Source of the DNA: Prinsepia uniflora
Taxonomy: Eukaryota; Streptophyta; Magnoliopsida; Rosales; Rosaceae
Reading direction: 5' to 3'
NCBI GenBank assembly: GCA_032719365.1
Contig: CM064868.1
Span: 72,467,766-72,531,765, forward strand
DNA: 64,000 nucleotides
A program made the position numbers and the translations under genes. Below the pieces are notes generated by a model, which had not been told where the DNA came from, searched no databases, and saw nothing but the letters and a program-made list of their open reading frames with translations. Below are positions 37,691 to 46,866 of the stretch, in pieces (the first letter of the stretch is position 1; each line of letters starts with the position of its first letter).

Positions 37691-38067
37691 AAATCGACCG
37701 AAAAACCGCACCGAACCGGGACTGAATCGCAAAATATTGAACCGTTGAAAAACTGAAACCGTTTGAAAAAAATCGGACCGAACCGGACTGCATCAGTTCG
37801 GTTCCAATTTTTTGTATCACAGGACCGACCCGAACTAGATCGGACCGAAAGTAGCATAAAACTAAACTGAAACCGGCCCAACCGAACTGAACTGAAATAA
37901 TTAAAACTCTTAAAGAACGGCGTCGTTTTATTGGGGTTGTTTATGAAAACTGGACCAAACCTTAGACCTAGACAAGAGATCAGTCATCAGAATTCAAAGA
38001 ACTCAGTCGCAGTTAACAAGGCTATTTCACAGTCGCACGGCCGCACCAGCACACCCCACTTCCCAAT
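37691..38067. repeat. AACCG/CGGTT-rich filler at a deletion junction
   Basis: Rich in GAACCG, CCGAACCG and CGGACCGAA words and ends with an ACGGCGTCGTTTTATT word and unremarkable DNA. It sits between a 3'-truncated LTR and a 5'-truncated LTR in opposite orientations, so it may be filler or a small element caught at a rearrangement. Not classified. Confidence 0.45.
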
Positions 38068-38937
38068 GTCAGGCCGTGTGTCAGACCAGGGATACACTCG
38101 TCACCCGCTCGGGGTCCATCAGAGTACACCAGGATCGGTGGTGGCATGTGATGTCTCGATCTCTGCTACAACCTGCATCCGCTATTAACCTGAAGGGTAT
38201 TAAAAACCATAAAGGTTGTGAGTGGACAAAAACAACAGTTTATAAAAACCATTTATATCGAAAAGATATTTATACCCTTCACGTAAAAGCATGCATGCAT
38301 CATAAAACCAGTTATCAAATCATTTACTTTAATTAAATCATTACTTAATAAAACGATTCGACAACTAAAACCAGTTCCTTCCTCAAATCATCTTTAGGGC
38401 CTTAACCCAAACTGTAAAATCAATCGCATGGGAACTTAGCCCAAAACCAATCTTCGAAATCATAAAACACGGGGTCTCAACCCACACCTACCTCAGTGAA
38501 ACATCATATACGCATATATATATATATATAACCCATCCTCGGCATCTCACATGCCCAATCAAGAACATGTCACGATATATCTACAGTATGCATACTACTC
38601 GGGTCTCATTTCCGAGTCTACCCCCAGGATCTACAACGTCTAGGAGGACCTGTCTCCGAACCCTGTTTGAGACTATATCATATCTCTCACTTCTAGGCAT
38701 GTGCTCCCTCTCGGAGTCACTATTCCCAACTAATGGATCGTGACACTCCAAGATCATCGACGTCTGGAGAAGACTATTTATACGGGAGGGTATATACATA
38801 TTCACATACTTTCTTTCAAATCATAGTTCAACTATGTCTCATACCCAAACATCTCAACAGGATTCCTCGAATCCGATTCAAATCCAAATCTCATAGGGAC
38901 TCAGCCCAAATTCACATCTCAATAGAGTCTTAAACCC

Positions 38938-39320
38938 GAATTCTCATTTCGTAAACCACAACTGGGACTCAAGCCTGATATCAAAAATCAACTGGGCTTC
39001 AAGCCCGATACCACAATCAACTAGGCCTCAAACCCAATACCATAAACCAATTGGGTCTCAAGCTTGATATCACAAATCAACTGGGCTTCAAGCCCGATAC
39101 CACAATTAACTGGGACTCAAGCTCGATACCTTACACCAATTGGGTTTCAAGCCCGGTGCCATAAATCAATTGGGCTTCAAGCCCGTTATCATAACTCAAT
39201 TAGGCCTCAAGCCCGATCATATAAGCCAAATGGGCCTCCGACCCGATATCTCATGAAGTCAAATGGACTCCAAGTCCGATAGTTTCCAAGTCAAATGTGT
39301 CTCATGCCCGATTCCATATT
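38938..39320. repeat. Minisatellite of about 30-bp palindromic units (in LTR)
   Basis: Partner of the array at 13828-14180, with the same GGGCTTCAAGCCC core, about eleven units and individual unit losses of symmetry. Confidence 0.75.
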
Positions 39321-40021
39321 TCCAAATCCAAAACCAATTCATCAAACCATCAATGAAATACCAACACGTATAAGTACAGTACAAAACCATAAATCTCGAA
39401 ATACGTGCAAATACGTACATACTAAATACCACAATAAAATGCATTCATGGCATCTCAAATCAGGTTTATAAACATATATAAAATATTTATGCATGCATCG
39501 ATTCATAAAATAAAGTCCATTCATAGACCGTCCAAGCTGCGCCTCGATGCACGTGCAATAAGCCTCTCCTGGCTAATCACCATCACCGGGACTCCCAAAC
39601 CAGTCCAAATCATACTAGAGGGTTACTAACTACCTCAATAACCTCTCATTAAAACCCCCTAATTTCCCCGGATTTTTAACATATTTTAAGTAGCCCCTAA
39701 ACCTTCATACACCCAAAACTACCCTGAAACGGTGTCTGATCGACTCGAAACTTGTCCCAAAATGTTCGTTACAGCGAAAAGATGATTTTATATGTTGAAA
39801 TCATCCTCAAATAGTTCCCCACGCGCCTCCATGAGCCTCTCAAAGGACCTGCGCGTGAAGCCCGCGCGTCGGGGAACAATCCTTCTTCTTCCTCGCGATT
39901 AGGTGGTCCAACTAAACTGGCGTGACCGGTTCAGGCCATTTTTTACCCTTTTCAACCCCGTTTTCATCCCTTTCAATTCCAATCTCTTTGTCCCATCATT
40001 AGCAACCTGTATAAGCGATCA

Positions 40022-42960
40022 TGTAACGCCCCGAAAATTCGTAAAATGTAATTGTGTAAAATAATGAATAAATGACATTTTTACCCTTATGAATAGTATG
40101 GTCAATTTGTTGACTTTTTGATTGGTGAATCAAACGGACGTTGACCGATGACCATGACGTAGTTCGGGACGTCACGAGTCAATAGACAAGTGGCACGCCC
40201 AATTCCGACGATCATGGAAAAAGTTATGACGTTCGGAAGTTCGAGGGCATTTTCGTAATTTGGACGGAAAGGTGGAAAATGTTGACTTTTTGTTCGAAAA
40301 CTGATTTTCACACGATTCGAGGACCGTTAGGTAGGTCTCGATGCCCTGAGTACAACAACAGGCGGCACGTCGAAAACGGAGTTCGGATACGAACGTTACG
40401 GGTCACGGAAGCCAAGGGGCAAAATGGTAATTTGACGAACTAGGGGCAAAATGGTCTTTTAACCATGATCAGACCATGACACCTGTCCTTTGTCTTATTC
40501 TTGCCCCAGAAAACATGGAATCGGGTCTTAGGGAGAACATAATCATATGACTTTAGACATTAACCCCTAAATTATGGTTTGTCTTCATCCATGTCAAATT
40601 AACGGCAGATAAATCAAATTTTCAACGTCATTGTGCAATTAAGAAATTAAGGAACGAAATTGAGAGAGAGGAACTCGAGGGACTGAGAGAACTGGGGGTA
40701 TTCAGAGTTCAAAAATTCAGAAATTTAGGGGAAATTCGAATTCGAATTTGTGAGCTAGGAGAAGGGAAATTGAGGATTGAATTAAGTTTCTGGAATCAAA
40801 ACGAAGCTCCCTGCAACAAAAACAAAGAGGAATCGTGTCGAATTGAGGAAGAACAGAAGCTTCCATGGCTGCTGAAAATCGAGCTTGAGTTCTACCAGTT
40901 GGAGGTAAGGAATTATCAAATTGAACTTGTAGAAACGTTCCTTACACTCCCACGATACTAACCGTATGAATTAATTTGAAAACCAGGGACGAATCGACAA
41001 ACCCGAATAGGAGACCCGTCAAAGTTTGATCGTGAATCGTGAGGTTTTAGACATTCATTGAGGTAATTGAACTTACAAAACTTGAATTCAGTTGTATTAG
41101 ATGGGATCAGTTGAAAGAATGGATCGATTTGAGGTCGAATTGATGGAGTTTGAATCGGGTTCTATCGCGGGTATTTCAACCCGTTTATCAGACATTTGGG
41201 TGAGAACGATGCACTATAGCAACACTGTGCTACGCGCGTGGCTTTCACGCGCAGCCGCTTGCGGCGGCGCGTGGATGGGATTCCGGCGAAGTGGTCAATA
41301 TGAAACTTGATGTTCTCGATGATACGAACCTATCCGCGTTGGTTTCGGGTCAATCGGATATGGTTTCAGAGTAGTTCCGAGTACCCGACGCGTTTAATTT
41401 ATATTTAAATAATATTATAAAATTCCGACGATTAAGGGATTCTTATATGAGGATCATATGATAGTCTAGTAACCTTAAATCACTTTGTTTGACAGGCTGG
41501 AATATTCCCGGGACATCGGAAGAAAGCGAACAGCTCGAGGCTGAACAATCAGGACAGTGTGTGTGAGTGGACTTTTGGTTTTCTAACCGTGATGCATGCA
41601 TATATGATTTAAATGCTTTATTATATGATTTTATATGATTTGGCATGATTTATGTTTCAATCCGGTGATTTCTCGGTTTTATGATTATTATATTATATTT
41701 TGGCACGATTTTCGAGAAATAATGAAATTGATGTTTTTGAGCGTAGGCCCGGGGATTGAAAATGATGTTTTGACTCGGGTTATGAGTTAGGGAATTAAAA
41801 ATGATATTTGGACTCGGATTATGAGTCAATGATTGATTTTATGGATTTAAGTGATCATGGAAACTCGGGTTTACGGTTGCATGGATTTGCGTGAAAATGG
41901 TATTTTGGGCTTGAGACCCAATGAAATTGTGATTTTGGTTGAATTTGTATTTCCATGTGATATTATGATGATATTGATGATTTGCGGAAGTATAATGTAA
42001 ATCGGGACTTTGGCTTTTCTGGGTTTGAGGACACTATATTTTGGGGCTGCGACCCTATGTTGTTAAATGATTTTGATTTCAATGCAACTGTTTTTCACAG
42101 GTTTTTGTGATGATGATATGTTGCGGATATTTAGGGCTTTCGGGTGAAAATATGTTTTTCCCCGGAGTGCACCCTGGAGATAACGCTCGCCTTCGGGATG
42201 GAAGTGTTTACCCCGAAGAGGTCACGTAGCACGATCTTTGTCGAGCAGCCGAGGGAGGCTCAACTCAGATCAGATGTGCTGGATATACATAGATCAGTAA
42301 GTGATGTGTTCACTAGATCTGGATTGCCGGCTGGTGATGTGTTCACAGTGGCGGATGCTCGGATTTTGAGCGGTCCTTGAGCCTATTGATTTGCATGCGT
42401 TGCAGGGATAAACGTGACTCTAAGCAACATGATATGGAAATAAGTCCTGTGGTTTTGTGGAAAATGATTTGATTTTATCGGTCCACTGAATTTATTTGAT
42501 TGATTTCTTACTATTACTCGTGTTTTATGATATGCATGCATGTTTGTGAAAATTGGAGGGGAAACTTTGAGTTTCGGTAAATATATTTTGAAAAGTTTAT
42601 TTTGTCCACTCACACCTTTAATGTTTTATTCACCCTCCAGGCCAGTGCACAGGTATGAGGGCTAGAAACGAGGCAAGCGAGGCAAAAGAATAAATAGACC
42701 GTTGCGCACTCAGACACTCTACAAAGTTGGAATTTGATCCCTATCTGTAATAGTACATATGCTCTGTATTGTCTTTGACTAGTCAAACTTGTGACGTCAT
42801 TGGTCTGTAAAACCTAACTATCCCTTGTCTGACAATGTTTTTGGGATTTGTTGTGTGGTGTATGTATATAAGTTTGGTTACTTTTGGTATTTTTAGTTAT
42901 TGTCAGACGGGAGCAGGATTCATCACGACTATCGAGGGATAATCGGGATGGGTCTTGTCA
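40022..42960 (+). mobile_element. Solo LTR, third subfamily (2939 bp)
   Basis: Starts TGTAACGCCCCGAAAATTCG and ends GGGATGGGTCTTGTCA. The perfect duplication GATCA lies at 40017-40021 and 42961-42965. It has both U3-like motifs (near 40157-40210 and 40330-40385) and the stem GTCTGACA (42827-42834) / TGTCAGAC (42901-42908) with a 66-base loop. Small ORFs inside are not gene-like. Confidence 0.9.
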
Positions 42961-43764
42961 GATCAAAACCTAGAAAACTAGCCTAGAACCACCCGTTCAA
43001 TTTATCCTTCACGGCCTAAATTTCCAGCCCTTTCCCTGGGCTGCTCAATCGTCATCCACCGTCCAAAACCACTCCTAAACAATCGTACTAACCCAAAAAT
43101 CATCCCCCAATCAACAGACAACATCCTCAACGTCCAAAACTAGAAATTCGAATTTTGATTACAAAAGGGGTTTCGGGTTTTACCTTGGTTTTGGGCTTCC
43201 TTCGCCGTCCACGTAGGTTCTGCCGCCTCCACAGCCTCTCACAGTCCCTTACTCACTCTCTGCCTTTCTGTAGCAGAAGATGAAAATGGGTGAGGGTTGG
43301 GGTGGTGGGTTTGGACATGGGTGTTGGGTGTGGTGGATGAAATAGAGAAGAATGAGAGAGATGCATGTATGTGAGGGAATGGGTAATGGATGAGTGACAC
43401 TTGTCACTCATCCATTCAGCTTGTTCAAAATATATGGGGCCCACTTGAGACAGAAGTCTATCCGATGCATAAAACGTGTAATAGTATCTCGGAACTTTCG
43501 TGGCCCATATCTTTTCCGTCGAATGTCTGATTTCGACTTGTCGTCTATCTACGGACTCGTACCGACACAATCTATGTAATGGTCCTCAGTCCTCGTGCAT
43601 TGGACCTCTCGGGTTAAAAGTCAACTTTTCATCCTCGTTCAGGGGCAAAATTGTAATATCGCCCTGAATGTCCGATAATCCTCGACTAATCAGGGATTAG
43701 TCATGTTAATCCTCGATTTAATCTTAATTAATCCCAAAACTTTGGGACGGGTCATTACATAAAT

Positions 43765-44522
43765 TTATCTAAAATACAGTAAATTTATACCTTAGTTTTA
43801 GCAACAATGGAGGCTAGTTTTCCTATTTGTTTCCCGTCGATCACAGCGCTGTCGTGCCTGGTTCTGGGCTCTAATATGCTCATACCAACCTTAAAAATTG
43901 TTATGGGCCCTTAGATCCATTTAACCAGGCCTAAAACCCAAATCCAAACTTTGACCCAACCTTGAGAGTTTCGGGTTTACTTGTGGTTGTCTTCTCCGCC
44001 GTGCGCCGCTGTTCTCAGCCTTGAGTCACCGTCAACCATTCTCTCTGTCACTCACAATGGTCACAAACTGAAGGATGGAAGTTTAGGGATGATGGATCGA
44101 TGACTGTGTGTGTGTTTGCAAAAACTTGGTACACGGTTTGAATGAACAAATACACGGGGAAGACAGATACATGCATCCCAATCTTTTGGGTAAATGGGCC
44201 AGTTAGGTGAGTGACACTTGTCACTCATCTGATTGGTCCAAGGAACCAGTTGACCAATCCAATAATGCCACTTGGCCCAAAATCTCGGAAAACATAATAG
44301 TAACCCTCGAACTCCGTGACCTGTAACTTTCGTGTCGAGCGTCCAAATTTGGCATGCCGTTTGTCTACGAACTCATGGCGACACGATCAATGCAACGGTC
44401 AAGGGTCAACATCCAAACAGTGTCTCGGGTCAAAAGTCAACATTTTTCCTAACTAGGGGTAAAATGGTTATTTTACGTAAAATTTCTAATTTACAAAAAT
44501 AAAGAAATTCTGGGTCGTTACA
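43765..44522 (-). mobile_element. Right part of the split chromovirus 3' LTR
   Basis: Continues the LTR cut at 12883 and ends with GGGTCGTTACA at 44522, the reverse-complement LTR start. It contains the GAGTGACACTTGTCACTCAT word seen in other copies and one U3-like motif near 44330-44390. Element-internal pol sequence follows on the right, so this is a 3' LTR. Confidence 0.75.
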
Positions 44523-44534
44523 ATCTACCTAGCT

Positions 44535-44770
44535 AACAAAAATTTCATACTCGAAATTACTCAAACAAAAATAGGTGTTGCTCTCGCATCAAGGCCTCTG
44601 GTTCCCATGTGGCTTCTTCCGCAAGAGAATTCCTCCATAGTACTTTAACCAACATGATGGTCTTGTTTCTCAGAACTTTTTGTTTTCTCCAGGATGCATG
44701 GCATAGGCCAAATTGTGAGCCTCCTCAAGTATCTCCGCTCTCAAGCTAGTATCTGCTGGTACACACAGTT
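44535..44770 (-). pseudogene. Chromovirus pol remnant: integrase zinc-domain piece fused to chromodomain
   Basis: The minus strand first reads LCVPADTSLRAEILEEAHN and YAMHPG, the start of a chromoviral integrase. It then passes straight to LRNKTIMLVKVLW and EEATWEPEALMRE, the C-terminal part of a chromodomain. The integrase core is missing, so an internal deletion of roughly 1 kb joins them near 44680-44690. The chromodomain links the element to the chromovirus clade, which targets chromatin marks (family knowledge). Confidence 0.82.
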
Positions 44771-44975
44771 GAGGCTTTTTGGGAGTTCAGTGGCTTTGGG
44801 TTTGGTTGGAACTCCAAAGTTAAGCGAGTTGAGGCTGGTGCAATTCCATGATAGGTGACCCCCTAGGAAGTTGTATCGTGAGCTCCCGAAAACAAAATCG
44901 TGAGGGTGAGGAGGCCCAAAGCGGACAATATCGTGCTAGGGTCGGGTCCTGACCGAGGAGAGTCGGATCCTGACA
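44771..44975 (+). mobile_element. Cassandra TRIM LTR, 3' part, with 5S-rRNA-like promoter
   Basis: AACTCCAAAGTTAAGCGAG (from about 44810) and ATAGGTGACCCCCTAGGAAG (44851-44870) match the A-box/intermediate and C-box parts of a 5S rRNA gene. The surrounding TTTTTGGGAG, ACAAAATCGTGAGGG and CCCAAAGCGGACAATATCG words are those of Cassandra LTRs. It ends TCCTGACA. The 5' third of the LTR is absent and abuts the chromovirus remnant. This is a decayed LTR, not a working 5S gene. Confidence 0.82.
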
Positions 44976-45479
44976 CGCCTACCGGCCAAACAGTGGCAAG
45001 TTGATGTCGCTTGACGACCAAACATAATTATACATTTGATTAACCACCAGCGGGTGGTGCCCACCGACTGGGATCGACCGACCTAAGTCCCAGTCGGCCT
45101 CTTGAAAAGATTGCCAACCAACAACTTTGAGCATCACGGTTGATACAATTGGTTAGTTACCTTTTACAACGGTAACAATACAGCTGTACCATTTGGTGAA
45201 TCACCACCATCTATCCAATACCTTGGGACACATGGCAACTTCTAAGTGATTGCTTAGACCTTACTTCGCTAAGGTTCCGACCCATTTATTGCCATTGTAA
45301 ATACGGGGCATTTTATTCCATAAAGGTACATAAGATTCACTATTCACTAAGCTTTACGTTGCCCATATTATATCTGATCTCCATATGCTTTACAGACTTA
45401 AGCATCGAAGTCCACTAGGATACACCCCACATGTGTCAAGTACGCTTCTTACCCTCTCGCTATTTATCCCGACGAACAA
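44976..45479. other. Unclassified repeat-derived spacer with strong hairpins
   Basis: Perfect inverted repeats occur at 45043-45058 (ACCACC/GGTGGT) and 45064-45097 (CCGACTGGGA/TCCCAGTCGG, 14-base loop). ACTTAAGCATCG near 45400 and the nearby ACACCCCACA resemble words in LTRs of other Ty3 elements. No ORF. Confidence 0.4.
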
Positions 45480-45860
45480 AAGAAGACAAAATGAATATAA
45501 TAAGTGAAGTAGAGTATCATTGGATCATAGTACTAAGTACATTTTTTTAAGTTGAACTTGAAATCTCCTATATAATAAGTGAAGCAGAATATCATTGGAT
45601 GAAGGGGTTTTTTTGAATTTTTTTATACAATACATCATCGAATTTCAAACTTGTGGTTAATTGTATACAAGTTAACGTTAAAATAACTAAACTATACCCA
45701 CCTAATAAGTATTAAGTGGCAATTAGCCAATAAATTGAACTTAAACAAAATTATAATCTCTTGTTTTTCTTTACTTCCCTTTTTCGGAAAAAAAATCCTC
45801 CTCTGAATCTTGACTTATCCCTCACTCCAACAATTTTCATTTTTTTAAATAAAAAACAAG
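45480..45860. promoter_or_regulatory. RPN5 upstream region with a 30-bp direct repeat
   Basis: TATAATAAGTGAAG(T/C)AGA.TATCATTGGAT occurs near 45497-45526 and near 45572-45602. The region is A/T-rich and leads into a CT-rich stretch, as at plant 5' UTRs. No clear TATA box was chosen. Promoter role is by position only. Confidence 0.4.
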
Positions 45861-45864
45861 AAAA

Positions 45865-46866
45865 TTGGCCACTCTAGTCCTTTACTCCTCACCTCGGTCT
45901 CTCTCTTCTCCTCGTCCGTTTCTCTATCTCTCTCCCCGCGCTTCACTCTTTCCCTTCGCTCTCCCTTGTCGTAAGTCTCCGCATCTGGTAAGCTCTAGGC
46001 TGAAATTTTTATGTTTTTCTTTTTTGTTTTTTGATACTAGACATCCACCTGGGTATTTTGATTTAGGGTTTGTGTGTGAGGTTCGAATTCTTATTTATAA
46101 CGTGGAGATTGGGTTTGTTCGCTCTGGAAAATCTGACGATCTTGGGTTTTATTAAGGGTTTTGTTTTTGCACTCCATAATACGATTGTGACCTCTGATTC
46201 TCTATCTTGCATGCTATCTTCGTCTCCGCTGACAACTCTGATCTAGGGTTTCAATCTTGTGATTTTTTATATTTTAAGTTACTGATTGTTACTTCATTGT
46301 CTTTTCATGGTTATGCTCACATATTATTGTTCATATTTGGCGGCTCTATACATGACAGAACTAGTCTTAGTTTTAATTTTATGTTTTGCATTTGAATTTC
46401 GTGTAATACCGATTACTTTTCAAAGCGGTGGAGGGTTTATTTTTGGGCATTTTCTAAATCGTTAATATTCTGCGTAGTTAATTTAAGTTCTTCTTGGTCA
46501 TGACAGAACTAGTCTTAGTTTTAATTTTATGTTTTGCGTTTGAATTTCGGGTAATACCGATTACTTTTCAGAGCGGTGGAGGGTTTGTTTTTGGGCGTTT
46601 TCTAAATTGTTAATATTCTGCGTAGTTAATTGAAGTTCTTCTTGGTCATGTTATGGGAGGCCGGATGTGGAAGGGGAGGTGTATGGTTCACATTTTATTT
46701 TTTTCTCACCAAAATGTTGAAGTAGAACTTGTATGCTAATCTTATAGTCTGATGTATTCTTTCTGATTCATGTTCTTAATCTTATTGGCTGTTTTTATGA
46801 TTTCAGGTTAGGCTTTCTTCTGTACCCGAAGAATTCTCCTAGTGTCTCATTCACTAATCTTAGACA
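45865..46866 (+). other. RPN5: RPN5 5' UTR with a probable leader intron (45988-46806)
   Basis: A pyrimidine-rich segment (TCTCTCTTCTCC and similar) ends at a GTAAGC donor at 45988 (a second candidate GTAAGT is at 45971). The acceptor TTTCAG ends at 46806. The remaining leader 46807-46866 precedes the ATG. The intron holds a 148-bp tandem duplication. The transcript start is not determined. Confidence 0.6.
46351..46646. repeat. 148-bp tandem duplication in the RPN5 leader intron
   Basis: Two adjacent copies (46351-46498 and 46499-46646), each starting CATGACAGAACTAGTC and running to TTCTTCTTGGT, differ at only a few bases. The third start (CATGTTATGG) departs from the repeat. Confidence 0.9.

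Larger units (their letters stand above)
12884..43759 (-). mobile_element. Complete-span Tekay-like non-autonomous element with nested insertions (30.9 kb)
   Basis: The left LTR (12884-15676) and right LTR (38068-43759) are close relatives in the same orientation; both have the same long AT microsatellite and the same 30-bp array. The flanks are CAAAT (12879-12883) and TAAAT (43760-43764), a 5-bp duplication with one C-to-T change. A PPT borders the left LTR on its inner side. The interior is hairpin-rich and has no ORF of its own. Inside sit an Athila-type element, a truncated LTR (36114) and a solo LTR (40022). The PBS side of the right LTR is deleted. Confidence 0.75.
38068..43759 (-). mobile_element. 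5' LTR of the 12884-43759 element, interrupted at 40022-42960
   Basis: Closely follows 12884-15676 (AT microsatellite near 38511-38531, 30-bp array, same right-hand part) and ends GGGACGGGTCATTACA. The left end, where the PBS should adjoin, lacks about 60 bp, so the PBS is lost. The solo LTR inside is flanked by GATCA on both sides. The right flank TAAAT pairs with CAAAT at 12879. Confidence 0.8.

Noticed and set aside
44800..44890. 5S rRNA gene
   Set aside because: Only the promoter-like parts match 5S rRNA, and the flanking words are those of a Cassandra LTR; several changes would spoil a 5S transcript.
45571..45602. Helitron end upstream of RPN5
   Set aside because: The TCCTATATAATAA word is suggestive, but no CTRR end with a hairpin was found at a matching distance.
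46207..46395. Small ORFs in the RPN5 leader (45865-46155, 46207-46395)
   Set aside because: They lie in the probable 5' UTR and its intron, have AT-rich composition and no family resemblance.
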